In this document: positions 1 through 11,500 of the stretch, piece by piece
Position numbering within the stretch: the first letter of the stretch is position 1
Layout of the letters: every line of letters starts with the position of its first letter
From: Branchipolynoe longqiensis
Taxonomy: Eukaryota; Annelida; Polychaeta; Phyllodocida; Polynoidae
Assembly: GCA_030323885.1 (NCBI GenBank)
Contig: CM059189.1
Coordinates: 51,805,661 to 51,869,660, forward strand
DNA length: 64,000 nucleotides
Direction: 5' to 3'
Notes under the pieces: generated by a model
What the model was told of the DNA's origin: nothing
Database searches by the model: none
What the model saw: only the letters and a program-made list of their open reading frames with translations
Position numbers and translations under genes: made by a program

Positions 1-1
1 T

Positions 2-493
2 ATCAGCTCTCTGTGGTGGCCGCTAACTGGGACTGGCATACATGCCGTCAATGGTCAGAGACGGTATTCACAATGATCGCAGACGGTCGCCTGTGGTTGG
101 AAAGACGCATACGCCATCAAGGATGTGCAGTGTGATGTCTGTGCGATTGGCACCAGGGTCGAGAAGTCAAAACAAGGAACCCGTACCACCAGACGCAATG
201 ACGGGGTGCCGACGGCAGCGGCCGTGGGCTCAGACGGGAAACCTAGCACGGACCACACACGGCCGACATATGTCAAAGACGTGGACGGGAAACCTTGTAG
301 CCAGTGGAACTGGGGCGAGGATTGCGGCTTTTCAACCTCACATGGCCTGCAGCCAGACAGGAAAGCTCATTTGTGTGCCTGGTGCGCAAATAAATATAAG
401 CGTGTCAACGCCCACCAGGAGAAGGTATGTTTCAACAAGAAAAGATTCTTTGATAAAGTGAATGGCCCAGCAAAGGACAAAAAGGATTTTTAG
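2..493 (+). pseudogene. Ngaro-like Gag, C-terminal part
   Basis: The frame is open from the window edge to a TAG at 491-493 except for one TGA at 74-76. The C-terminal part carries a Cys/His cluster: C-x2-W-N-x4-C, then H-x-C-x2-C-A-N, then R-V-x3-H-x4-C (about 298-430). This arrangement resembles the Gag tail of Ngaro/DIRS-type elements and recurs in the second element of this window near 28.8-28.9 kb. The likely role is RNA binding and particle formation. The N-terminus is outside the window. The internal TGA could be a decayed CGA arginine codon. Confidence 0.65.
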
Positions 494-570
494 ACACCGG
501 TTGGGCTGATTCCGCGCAGTTCAACTTACAAACATCGGATAGCATCGCGGACAGTGGGATAGCAGAACCA

Positions 571-2967
571 GTGAGTAATGTACGGAATGGGCCTAATGGC
601 GAAACAACCGCACGCCAAGTAAGGAAGCGTAAACGTGACGTTGATTTCACACAAACGAGGAAGCGATATGTATTTGCACCGACAGATGAGGGGCAGGGGT
701 CAAGCAGCCCATTAATCACACTCAACCGCTGTCAGGCAGCTGGGACCGAGACAGAAACCACAGTTGAGGATACTAATGACGTCAGCGAACGTGCACCGCA
801 GCATGGCAGAGGCGACGTAAAAATTGATGGGGCCGCGGCAAGTGACCCAGATAACGAAGCTTTGAGACATTGTATCGATTCCAACCATAACGGTAACTCG
901 GGCACTGGCTGTCGCCGCCCAACCGGCTGGCTGAGTGAGGGCAGGGGTCATGCACTGTCTGCACCTACATCGCCGCACACTACAGATACTGGTATAGGAA
1001 GCAAACAACCAATTAAACTTCACAGAGACGCAGGAATAATAGCCGAGGATAACAGCAATTACAAACACGACGCTTACGACAAAGTGAAACAATTATTTCA
1101 CGGGAGCCCACCACGCTATGATGATAGACCACCGGACAGACTGCTGGTTGAGGACCATGTCGACACTGATGGTATCGACCAAATACTCGACATGGTGTCG
1201 GTCGATCAAACTACACACTACGACCCGCCTCATACGCCTGCTACATATAGGCACACCCTTAACAACATATGACCATTTGCTAACGAGACACTCTGGACGA
1301 ATCACCGTTGGTATATGGAAATTTATGCTCAGGTTAGGCTGTCTGCCATTCCAAATTACATCGGGCAACGTCTTTCAATACCATCGGGTCTGAAAATCAA
1401 GGCCTGGAGGGCGTTGCTCGTGGACTATCACGACAAACAGCTACCGGATTTTTTGGAATTTGGGTGGCCTGCAGACTACACCGCCGATAAGCCGCCCATT
1501 TCGTCTAAGGCGAACCATCACACCGATCCTGAAAATGTCGCGCATATGCGCAACTACATAAACACGGAACTTGGACATGGCGCCATGCTCGGACCATTCA
1601 AGGAGGCACCATTCACACCATGGACGCAAGTCAGTCCTATCATGACCTGCGACAAACAAAAATCTGACAAAAAGAGAATCATAGTCGATTTAAGCTACCC
1701 CGGTGGAGCAAGTGTAAATGCCGGCATCAGGAAAGCCCAATATGAGGGACAACTGGCCACTTACACTCTTCCCGGCATCTTGGATCTGGCGGATGAAGTG
1801 ACGCGTTTGGGACAGGGAGCCTTTATCTGGTGTGCGGACCTTGCCAGAGCTTACAGGCAGCTACGGGCTTGCCCACTTTCTACGCCATTACTAGGTATAA
1901 CATTAGATGACCAAATCTACATAGACATTGCTCCCCCGTTTGGCTGCCGCACGTCTTCCATCGCATGTGCGCGTACAACAAATGCAGTCGTTTACCTGAT
2001 GAGAAAACGGGGGCACCATGCTTTATGTTACCTAGACGATTTTGTCGGCGCGGCTGCGACGAAAGGGAAGGCTGACGAGGCATACTCGGATCTCCTACGC
2101 TTGGCAAAATATTTGGGGCTGGACCTGGCCCTCAACAAATGCAGCCCACCATCCAACGAGGTAGACTGGCTAGGATTCACCATCTCGACGAGAGACATGA
2201 CTGTAAAAATACCAGAAGAAAAACTTCGACAGGTCACTGATGAGTGCCATGCATGGAAGAGCAAGAAACTTGCCTCCCGCCGGGAACTCCAGCGTTTGGT
2301 GGGAAAACTGCAGCACATTGCAAAGTGCATCAGGCCTGCAAAAAGGTTCATGTCACGGATACCTGCAGCGCTCAGGGCAGCACCCTACAGGGGAAGGCAC
2401 GCGATACCGGAGGACTTGGCACTAGATGTGTCATGGTTCACGGACTATGCAGCACAATCCAATGGGATAGTACTTCTAACCACAGCGGAGCCCACCAAAT
2501 GGATCATCAAGTATGATTCGTCACTCAAAGCTGGGGGAGCACACTCACCAACCCACTGCTTTGCAGCAAGATATTCCAGAGCCATGATCGCCGCCCACCA
2601 CTGCATTGCCAGGTTGGAAGCGATTAACCTGGTGGTAGCCCTCAAGAACTTGGCTCCACCAGAACCTCACATGTTCACAATAATCGTGAACACAGACAAT
2701 GCTACCTCTCAACAAGTCCTTAGCACGGGATCTGGTCGAGACCCCATAATCTGCGCATGCGCGTGACAGATCTGGCTCTTTGCTGCAAAACTCAGCACGG
2801 ACGTCATAATACAACACAAGCCGGGCAAGGACCTTGTGCTGGCAGACGCCCTCAGACGCATGAGCTTTGACCCGGGGGCTGAGGAACTTGCTAGAAAAAT
2901 GACGGCTGATCTCAAGTTAACGCCCATCACGGTCAACCATGATGATGCCCTCACCCCGATCCTCTAA
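571..2967 (+). pseudogene. Ngaro-like reverse transcriptase / RNase H, two in-frame TGA stops
   Basis: One frame runs from about 571 to TAA at 2965-2967, broken only by TGA at 1270-1272 and 2764-2766. Within it are an RT palm with Y-L-D-D (about 2028-2042), an upstream W-C-A-D-L-A-R-A-Y-R block (about 1830-1860), a W-L-G-F motif (2167-2178) and an RNase H-like tail with I-K-Y-D-S, A-R-L-E-A and V-N-T-D-N (about 2500-2700), then L-A-D-A-L near 2840. This is the RT/RH order of DIRS/Ngaro elements. The N-terminal 200 residues are low in recognisable motifs. Nothing in the palm is missing, so decay is limited to the two nonsense codons. Confidence 0.85.
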
Positions 2968-2993
2968 GTAACCCATGAATCGCCACTAATATT

Positions 2994-3962
2994 TTGCCTC
3001 TCTTCATAGGTTACTCCCAACATCACCACTATCGGCTCATCAACATCATAGCGGCGGGATTGGCACCGGGAATGTGGAAGAATAAATCAGTGCAAGTCAA
3101 CGAGTACTTGACCTTCTTCAACAGGGGAGGAGGGGATCCTTTGAGGCCGACTCAGTATGAGGTCATGTCTTACTTGTTACACCTGTCTGACACAAGAACG
3201 CCCAGCACTGTGATGAACTACATCAGCGGTGCGCGTACGTGGGTACAAGCGACGGGCGCCTTAACTCAAAGTTTTGACACCTACCTGGTGGGCCTAGTCA
3301 AACGAGTAATTCAGCGTCATTCCACCCACGTCCCGGCCCAGGCGCCACCTCTGAGCCCCTTTGACATAAGGAAGGCCGTCAGGTTCTTCAACACTGCTGG
3401 TCCAGTTCTGGCGGTTTCTCTCTTAATAGCTTATTTTACTTTGTTGCGCCAGAGTAACCTTTTCCTCTCATCCTCAATTGTGGATCCAGGCCACGCATTG
3501 CGTGCCCGTGACATAATGCTGACGCGGTTTAGCCTCAACGTGCACGTCAGGTCCTCAAAGACCCTCCTAAGAACTGCTCCACCATGTAACATCGCAGTTC
3601 TGGCGATACCAGGATCCATCTACTGCCCAGTCCGCGCCTGGACCAAATATGTGTCCAGGACAGAGCCCGGCCTCGAGGGGCCGGCTTTCATCACCACCGA
3701 TGCCCTTCTGCTCCGATCATGAGCGTTACTTGACACGCTTAGGCTTGCTCTGGCCACACAGGGCCACCCCACACCAGGTGCTGTGACGCTGCACAGTCTT
3801 CGTCGAGGGGGGGCACAGGCTTATGCTTCACTAGGATCTTCGATCCAGGACATCAAAGAACTAGGTCATTGGACCTCAGACGCGGTACACTCTTATGTAC
3901 CAAGACGCTCGATTTCTTCGGCACCCAGAACTTTAGCTACAAACTTTGGTCAATTTCTGTGA
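2994..3962 (+). pseudogene. Ngaro-like tyrosine recombinase, one in-frame TGA
   Basis: The frame is open from about 2994 to TGA at 3960-3962, with one internal TGA at 3720-3722. Catalytic elements of a tyrosine recombinase are visible: the first Arg in a T-L-L-R-Q-S block (about 3437-3455), the H-x-x-R box L-H-S-L-R-R-G-G (about 3789-3812), the H/W position in L-G-H-W and the Tyr nucleophile in H-S-Y-V-P-R (about 3860-3905). The enzyme would integrate a circular DNA intermediate without target-site duplication. The stop lies before the H-x-x-R box, so the unrepaired product would be inactive. Confidence 0.87.
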
Positions 3963-4061
3963 GCCTTGAAACCATGACATTGAACGTTGATTGTAACGAT
4001 AAAAAACAAGACGATAATAAATTCCAATATTAAAGTCTGTCGGTCTTAGGCGTTTTCAATT
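3948..4061 (+). repeat. Split direct repeat B1 of the Ngaro-like element
   Basis: 114-bp sequence starting GGTCAATTTCTGTGAGCC, overlapping the end of the recombinase ORF. An almost identical copy is B2. Confidence 0.85.
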
Positions 4062-4314
4062 GTACATGTTGCGAGAACATGGGTAATTGAATGCGTATGA
4101 CCGACGTCTCATTTCGAATGGATACAAAGCAGCTCTATTCTATTTATAGATTAACCCCCGCCGCCGGGCTCGCCACCACCTAGCGTAAGAATTTGACGTT
4201 AACGAACTAGCCGCCTTTGATTCACTTTCGTCTTAGCTGCGGTTCGATCAACATATACTACTAAGCCTTGGGTTTTTGAGCCATCCCACCCACCCATACT
4301 GTTATGCTCGGTGG

Positions 4315-4428
4315 GGTCAATTTCTGTGAGCCTTGAAACCATGACATTGAACGTTGATTGTAACGATAAAAAACAAGATGATAATAAATTCCAATATTAA
4401 AGTCTGTCGGTCTTAGGCGTTTTCAATT
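4315..4428 (+). repeat. Split direct repeat B2, 3' terminus of the Ngaro-like element
   Basis: Second copy of the 114-bp repeat, differing at one base (GACGATAA versus GATGATAA). Its end at 4428 is taken as the element terminus. The 253 bp between B1 and B2 is the A2 segment. Confidence 0.83.
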
Positions 4429-4539
4429 ATGTGCCAATAGACACTCATTAAATTAGAAAGCTCACAATCATATATTTGTGGTCAAGGGAAACAAATTCCC
4501 ATAGAAAAAGAAAAGTTTTATTAATAATTGATAGAACCT

Positions 4540-4892
4540 ATATAGTAAATTATATGAGGTGGTACAGTTCAGCTCCCCTCGAAAAGGCTAAAATGTTTTT
4601 CTGTTTTACCTTAGTAAAAAGGTCATGCATACTGTCTGCAGTGTAGAACTGTTGGCGCAGGGCCAAAAAATCAAGGCAACTTAGTAAAATGTGTTTGAGT
4701 CAGCGGGGACTGAAACCCAATACATTCAGGGGGAGGTTCCACCTTGAGCAGAAAAGCATGTGTAAGCCACGAGTGGCCAATACGGCAGCGGCTAAGGACC
4801 ACTTGGTCCCAGTGACCTCCCGCATGAGTGTGGTGCCTTTCCCACAGATGGTTCAATTTCTTTAAGTTTATTAATGTTATCATCCCACTCAT
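4540..4892 (-). mobile_element. LINE 3' fragment (Jockey-like, C-terminal region)
   Basis: The minus strand encodes a relic with R-I-G-H-S-W-L-T-H-A-F-L-L and P-P-P-E-C followed by S-P-L-T, the C-terminal block found downstream of RT in Jockey-like LINEs. The flanking non-coding part (about 4545-4660) resembles 21530-21650, so both are copies of one family. Truncated, no RT. Confidence 0.6.
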
Positions 4893-5406
4893 GTTGCCAT
4901 TTGGATTTTATGTGGGTGGCTATTAGTGGTTTCAGATCAGAGTGAGGGATCAGACATGGTTCAAGATCACAGTTCAGGGCCTTCTTCGCAGCCGGAAAAA
5001 TGCCGGAAGTCAGGTTTCAACTATCGTTGTTGTGACTATATTATCGCCCATGCCTATTTTAAAAGTTTTTTTTTTAGATTGAGACTGTATTTATACTGTC
5101 CATAGCATATAAGCCTGGGTATGTCTAATTCTTTTTTGTTTGTATTTGATTAATTACTCCCGCAGACCAGTTTCTGAGACAGAGATTAGTCTTCCAGGGT
5201 TTTATGTTCTAGCAACATCTAATGTCATAGAAGAAAATCGCGGAATTCGCGAAAACACGGAGATCTTTCATCTCTGAAGTCTAATTAAAAGGCATACTGT
5301 TTAGAAATATATATAATTCAGAAAACTTGTGACACACACACACCAAGACACAGTCAAAGGACAAGAAAACATGACTAGTTGTTGCTTTGCATGATAAGCA
5401 CGTGTC
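4893..5406. other. Non-coding stretch with degraded MITE pieces
   Basis: Contains a segment near 4990-5060 shared with 44480-44560 and a segment near 5230-5275 like the ends of the element at 20366-20678 (CGCGAA...CTTTCATC). A short block at 5070-5130 is repeated at 5665-5710. No gene seen. Confidence 0.5.
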
Positions 5407-5641
5407 CGGTTTGTTTGTTGGAGTTTTACGTCCTGGCAACATCTAAGGTCATATCAGGATGGGTACCGACATGTGACAGTGCGCACTCATGGCGACTATA
5501 GTGCTGCCCCATTCAGACACCAGGCTGCCAGCATCATGACCTGATATCCCACTCAGTCACATTATCCTGACACTGAGCTAACCAGTCCTTGCCCCATCCT
5601 AATAATGCCAAGCACCAGGCTAGGTAGCGACAAGTATCTTT
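5407..5641 (-). mobile_element. SINE-A copy lacking its tRNA-like head
   Basis: SINE-A is the dispersed family whose plus-strand text runs from a (GTTT)n/(GGTT)n end through CAACATCTAAGGTCATATCAGG to AGGAAGCGACAAGTATC, ending in a tRNA-like segment read on the minus strand. This copy stops before the tRNA part. Confidence 0.75.
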
Positions 5642-5849
5642 TTTTTCCTTCTTTTTTGTTTGTTTGAGGCTGTATTTATACTGTCCATAGCATATAAGCC
5701 CGGGTACCCAGGCTTGTTTTCAATCTGGCCAGTTGTAGTGTTGGTGTTATCTTACCAAACAGTAGCTGCTGATTAGGTATTTGATTGCCTGCATTTCAGT
5801 AGCAGATAGATAGTTGGTTGGTATGGTTAGTAGCCTATGTTTTCAATTT

Positions 5850-5945
5850 TATACACCACTAGTTTGACTCGGACAGCATTCAAACTCCCAACCTTCCGCA
5901 CGGGACGCCTGCGCTCTACCGATTGGGCCATGCCGTCCGGTTGCA
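5850..5945 (-). mobile_element. SINE-A tRNA-like head fragment
   Basis: Read on the minus strand, it shows an A-box-like TGGCCCAATCGGTAGAGC and a B-box region degraded to GTTTGAATGC. It is separated by about 200 bp from the body copy at 5407. Confidence 0.65.
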
Positions 5946-5950
5946 GGTGC

Positions 5951-6452
5951 CCGGTGTCATGGTATAAAACCCCTGCCGGATCGCAGCCCCTGTCATGGCT
6001 TCTGCGCATGCGCAGAGGTTGTAAACAAGCTCAGCTGGGCTGCAGAACGAATACACACTGCCAGTGTCTATTAAAGATTAATAGAAATGCACAACCCTAA
6101 CCATATAAATTTAATATAATCTGTTCGTTGGATATGTTTTCTATATATGTTCCAGGGGGTTTGTTTCTAGGTGGTGTAAGTTTCATAGATATTTCACTTT
6201 TTCTGTATGAAGATTGCACTGACACTCAGAATATCCCAACTTTCACTATTATCTCTGTTTTTAATACTTTCAGCATAAATTGCTCTTAGGTTACATTAAA
6301 TACTTCAGATCTTCCTCTTCAATCGCGCATTAAGATATTTTTAATCGATCCACTGAAAGTTTTTAAATTTATTTTACAAAAATAAATGCTTAGTCAACTG
6401 TCTTCATGGCAGGGGCTGCGATCGGGCAGGGGTTTTATACCATGACACCGGC
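5951..6452. repeat. Inverted repeat, arms 5951-5999 and 6404-6452
   Basis: The two 49-bp arms are reverse complements with about two mismatches (CCGGTGTCATGGTATAAAAC at the start of the left arm), spaced by about 400 bp. The right arm begins at the 3' end of E21, so a pre-mRNA hairpin would pair the E21 donor region with intron sequence. Confidence 0.85.
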
Positions 6453-6731
6453 GCTACAATGACAGACCCACCTTCCATGTAGAAGGCGCGTGTGCTGATA
6501 TCGCCCAAGTTGAGCCCGGCCTCCTGCCCCTCCACCTGGCGGCACACGGCGGCGTCCTTACAGCCGCTGGTGGCGCCCCTGGTGACGGCGTCGTGCAGGT
6601 TCACGTAGAACTCGTAGCGTCCGTCGGCGGTAGTGACGAGGTGGTCGCCCGGCCGCTCCAGCCTGCTGAGGTCTATGGTGCCGCCCGATCGCGGGTCGAT
6701 GAGCAGCCCACCCACCTCCGCAACAGCCACC
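6449..6731 (-). CDS. IGF2R: CI-MPR-like exon E21 (last exon in window)
   Basis: Encodes the middle and C-terminal portion of the last MRH repeat seen: G-G-T-I-D-L-S-R-L, then Y-E-F-Y-V-N-L, then S-G-C-K-D-A-A-V-C-R and Y-M-E-G-G-S-V-I-V. The start is fixed by the acceptor TGCTCCCCCAG and the incoming phase 2 (one leading base). The end is uncertain: I chose GCGCCG|GTGTCA, but GTCATT|GTAGCG is possible. Where other repeats have Y-x-N-V-C, this exon has Y-V-N-L, so one conserved cysteine is missing. About 35 bp of its 5' end plus the acceptor are amplified in the adjacent array. The remaining exons of the gene are not found in the 6.4 kb to its left. Confidence 0.78.
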
Positions 6732-8384
6732 CTGGGGGAGCAGACAGTGGCATCAGTGGCTGACAATGACGTCAGTGTGCCAGTACGCGGGTACCAGTAT
6801 GAGCAGCTCAGTAACAGCCACCCTGGGGGAGCAGACAATGGCATCAGTGGTTACCATCAGTGTGCCAGTACGCGGGTTCCAGTATGAGTAGCTCGCCCAG
6901 CTGTGCAACAGCCACCCTGGGGGAGCAAACAATGCCGTCAGTGGCTGACAGTGACATCAGTGTGCCAGTATGCGGGTACCAGTATGAGCAACTCGGTAAC
7001 AGCCACCCTGGGGGAGCAGACAGTGGCATCAGTGGCTGACAGTGACGTCAGTGGCTAAGAGTGTGTCAGTGTGCCAGTATGTGGGTACCATTATGAGCAG
7101 CTCTGTGACAGCCACCCTGGGGGAGCAGACAGTGTCGTCAGTGGTTAACAGTGATGTCAGTGTGCCAGTACGCGGGTACCAGTATGAGCAACTCAGTAAC
7201 AGCCACCCTGGGGGAGCAGACAGTGCCGTCAGTGGCTGACAGTGACATCAGTGTCCCAGTACGCGGGTACCAGTATGAGCAGCTCTAACAACTCTGTAAC
7301 AGCCACCCTGGGGGAGCAGACAATGGCATCAGTGGCTGACAGTGACGTCAGTGTGCCAGTATGCGGGCACCAGTATGAGCAACTCAGTAACAGCCACCCT
7401 GGGGGAGCAGACAGTGCTGTCAGTGGTTAACGTTGATGTCAGTGTGCCAGTATGCAGGTACCAGTATGAACAGCTTTAACAGCCACCCTGGGGTAGGAGA
7501 CAGTGTCGTCAGCAGTTAATAGTAATGTCAGTCTGCCAGTATGCAGGTACCGGTATGAGCAGTTCTGTAACAGCCACCCTGGGGGAGGAGACAGTGCCGT
7601 CAGTGGCTGACAGTGACGTCAGTGTGCCAGTATGGAGGTACCTCTATGAGCAGCTCAGTAACAGTCTCCCTGGGGGAGCAGACAGTGTCATCAGTGGCTG
7701 ACAGTGACGTCAGTGGCTAAGAGTGTGTCAGTGTGCCAGTACGTGGGTACCAGTATGAGCAGCTCAGTAACAGCCACCCTAGGGGAGCAGACAGTGCCAT
7801 CATGGCTGACTGACATCAGTGTGCCAGTATGCAGGTACCTCTATGAGCAGCTCAGTAACAGCCTCCCTGGGGGAGCAGACAGTGCCATCAGTGGCTGACA
7901 GTGACGTCAATACGCAGATACCAGTATGAGTAGCCCTCCCACCTGCGCAACAGTCACCCTGGGGGACCAGACAGTGCCATCAGTGGCTGACAGTGAAGTC
8001 GGTGGCTAAGAGTGTGTCAGTGTGCCAGTATGTGGGTACCAGTATGAGCAACTCAGCAACAACCACCCTGGGAGAGCCAACAGTGCTGTTAGTGGCTGAC
8101 AGTGACGTCAGTGTGCTAGTACACTGGTACCAGTATGAGCACCTGGGTAACAGCCACCCTGGTAGAGCCAACGGTGGTATCAGTGGCTGATAGTGATGTC
8201 AGTGTGCCACTACACGGGTACCAGTATGAGCACCTCGGTAACAACCACCCTGGGGGGAGCCAACAGTGGCATTAGTGACTGACAATGACATCGGTGGCTA
8301 AGAGTGTGTCAGTGTGCCAGGACGCGGGTACCCGTATGAGCAGCTCAGTAACAGCCACCCTGGGGGAGCAGACAGTGCCGTCAG
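6732..8384. repeat. Minisatellite seeded by the E21 acceptor, about 18 units of about 92 bp
   Basis: Units contain CAGCCACCCTGGGGGAGCAG, the reverse complement of the E21 3' splice site plus exon start, followed by GTGCCAGTACGCGGGTACC and similar. Units nearest the exon keep about 35 bp of exon-like sequence. The array resumes for about 50 bp after the LTR element (13149-13200), showing the element inserted into it. Confidence 0.9.
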
Positions 8385-8515
8385 TGTAATATATGTATGT
8401 ATGCGGATACACGCCGGGACCCAGATATAACCGGAATGTAACTAGGACAACCATAGGTTGAATAAAGTCAGTTGTTAACTTGAAGTCACCGTGTCGTGTC
8501 GACTCGTATCTTACA
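8385..8515 (+). repeat. 5' LTR
   Basis: 131 bp, TG...CA ends, containing an AATAAA-like element (GAATAAAGTC). Differs from the 3' LTR by T versus C in CAGTTGTTAAC/CAGTCGTTAAC. Confidence 0.93.
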
Positions 8516-8533
8516 TGGTGTCAGATGTGGTTT
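8516..8533 (+). promoter_or_regulatory. Candidate tRNA primer-binding site
   Basis: TGGTGTCAGATGTGG directly follows the LTR. It resembles primer sites complementary to a tRNA-Leu 3' end with one mismatch; the tRNA identity is from memory and not verified. Confidence 0.5.
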
Positions 8534-8545
8534 ACCTAACAAAGA

Positions 8546-11500
8546 ATGGCACTTTCAGGACTAAAACCCCCACTGCCGTTAAACTTGGAAGGTAACATTA
8601 ACCTGAACTGGACACAGTGGATTGACTCATATAGGATTTACGCGGTAGCAGCAGGGATAGCAGCAAAGTCTGAGCGAGTTCAGTGTTGCGTATTCCTTCA
8701 CGTAGCAGGAACGGTGGCTCAAAAGATCCATAGAACGTTCGACATCGCAGAGGAAAACAAAGACAAGATTACGGTACTGATAGAAAAGTTCAAAGTTTAT
8801 TGCGAAGGTAAAACCAACATTACTATAGTCAGGTATCAATTTAATACGTTGAACCAAACGACGGAATCGATGGACACATATCTGAGAAATCTGCGAAACC
8901 GTGTGTCATATTGCCAGTACGGATCATTGGAAGAGTCACTGTTATGTGACCGGATAGTATGCGGAATAAAATGTAAAACTTTACGGGATCGTCTATTGCA
9001 AACAAGTAATTTATCCCTGGAGATGTGTGTCAATTTGTGGCGTTTGAGTGAACACAAATCGGAATTAGTGAGTGACAGTTCATATTATATAGCAACGGAG
9101 ACCGTCGATGCAATTTCAAAACGTGATGGTGACGTGACGTCACACCGACGACCGGAACCATGGAAACGGAGGTCACAGATGCAGGCACGCCGTACAAATA
9201 CATTCACGTCTCAGTGCGGAAATTGTGGATATCAACATTACCAGAATCGTTGTCCAGCCCGAGATAAACAGTGCTCCGGATGCGGGAAGACGGGACACTT
9301 CATCAAAATGTGCAGGAGACGTGAACAAAGAAACACCGTGGTGAATGAAGTTACTATGGATCGACGATGCGATGTAGACGAATGGGAGGATGGATACGAT
9401 GACAACACGCACGACCTGTTCGTCGGTGCGTTAAACAGTGACAGCGAACAGACCAGCAGGCTTTGGTACACGACAGTACAAATTAACAACGTGATGGTGG
9501 AATTTAAACTGGACACAGGATCACAGGCAAATATAATCACAAGGGAATTGTATGACAAGATAGGGGGATTGACCCTCTCTCCGCCTACATGCAATCTCGT
9601 CACGTATACAGGACAACGAATACAGCCAGTGGGAGAGACGATGATCACCGTACGTGGACAAAGGATCAAATTTCAAGTAACAGACAAGGGAAACCCTCTT
9701 CTTGGGATGAGTGCTTGTGTTGCACTGAACCTAATCAGAAGGGTGGACTGTCTATCAGATGTCTCAGATCAAGGGGAGAAAGCTACAAACTTGGTAAATA
9801 TATACACTGATGTATTCAAAGGCATTGGAAAAATAAAAGTTAACGCGCATATTCATGTAGATAAAAATGTTTCCCCTGTCATTGATGCTCCCAGACGCAT
9901 TCCACATGCTATTAGTTCAGAGGTACATAAAGAATTAGACAGAATGTTAAGATTGGGTGTTATAATGAAACAAACAGAACCAACTCCATGGGTTAGCTCA
10001 ATCACCATTGTGAGGAAACCAGGAAAAATTAGAATATGCCTAGATCCGACTAAATTAAATAAAGCTATCTTAAGAGGCCCCTATCCGACACGCACTATCG
10101 AAGAGGTTGTTGCTAGTACGCATGGAGCACAATATTTTTCAGTGCTTGACGCGAACAGCGGCTACTGGCAGATACATTTAGATAGGGAGAGTTCTGACCT
10201 GTGCACATTCAATAGCCCATGGGGTAGATATCGTTTTACTAGATTACCTTTTGGCATAAAAACGGCTGGTGATATTTTCATTGAGGAAATGAACAACATA
10301 CTGGGAGATTTGAAGGGAGTAAATGTAATTACAGATGACATTCTAGTATATGGTCACACTGTGCAAGAACATAATAGTCGACTTCGGGCAGTGTTAGACA
10401 GAGCCAGGAAATTTAACCTTACCCGTAATCCCAAGAAATCTAAGATATGTAAATCTCAAGTCAACTATGTAGGTCATGTACTGACATCTGAAGGGGTGTC
10501 ACCTAGTAAGGAAAGAGTACAAGCTATAATTGACATGCCAGAGCCCAGGGATAAAAAGGCTATACAACGGTTCTTAGGGATGGTGGGTTACGTAAATAAA
10601 TTCATCCCTAACATGGCGGACATTGCCAAACCATTGCGTACTGTTCTCGCCAAAGATGTGGCTTGGCACTGGCAACAAGAACAAATAGATGCTTTTGAAA
10701 AACTCAAACAGTTACTAACCAAGGCCCCAGTGTTAAAATATTTTGATGTGAATGCAGATATAGTTTTGCAAGTTGATGCGTCTAAATCAGGTCTAGGTGC
10801 CACTTTGTTTCAACACGATAAACCTGTGGCCATGGCATCAAAGGCTTTAAATAGCACACAATCTAATTATGCTGTAATCGAAAAAGAATTACTAGCCATA
10901 TGTTTCGGATGTACAAAATTCCATGAGCATATATTCGGCAAAGAGGTGACAGTCCAAACAGACCATAAACCGCTGGTAGCAATTATGAATAAGTCCATCC
11001 ATACATTGTCTTCGAGGATGCAGCATATGAGGATGAGGCTCCAGAACTATAACATCAAAGTCATACACATTAAAGGCACGCTGATGTACTTTGCAGACGC
11101 GCTGTCCAGGGCACACACCGCCTTAACTTCACCTGAAAACTTGTTCGATGATGACTTCACGGTGGCAGAGATTCAATTGGGAGATGGTAGTATGTCACAA
11201 CTAAGGCAGGAGGTAAAGAAAGACGATACGTTGCAGAAGATCAGTTACCTGGCACTGCATGGTTGGCCCAATAGTCAGCGTAATCTCAGCCGCGAAGTCA
11301 AACCGTTTTTTACATACCGTAGTGAAATTACAATCCATGACGACCTCGTATTAAAGGGTAATCGGATTGTTATACCGCGTTCATTACAGCCTGACATGCT
11401 ACACAAATTACATGAGTCCCACTTAGGTGTCGTCCGATGTAAACAATTAGCTCGGGACACGGTATTTTGGCCCGGTTTAGGGAGTCAATTAGAAGACATT

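Larger units (their letters stand above)
1..4428 (+). mobile_element. Ngaro-like (DIRS order) tyrosine-recombinase retrotransposon, 5' end outside window
   Basis: Order seen: Gag with a Cys/His cluster, reverse transcriptase/RNase H, tyrosine recombinase, then a 114-bp repeat (B1, 3948-4061), a 253-bp spacer (A2, 4062-4314) and a second copy of the 114-bp repeat (B2, 4315-4428). Split direct repeats A1-ORFs-B1-A2-B2 are diagnostic of Ngaro/PAT-like YR retrotransposons; A1 would lie left of base 1. There is no integrase. Four in-frame TGA codons interrupt the ORFs, with no frameshift seen. B1 and B2 differ at one base, suggesting fairly recent insertion. It lies downstream of E21 in the receptor gene, antisense to it if the gene continues leftwards. 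Confidence 0.85.
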
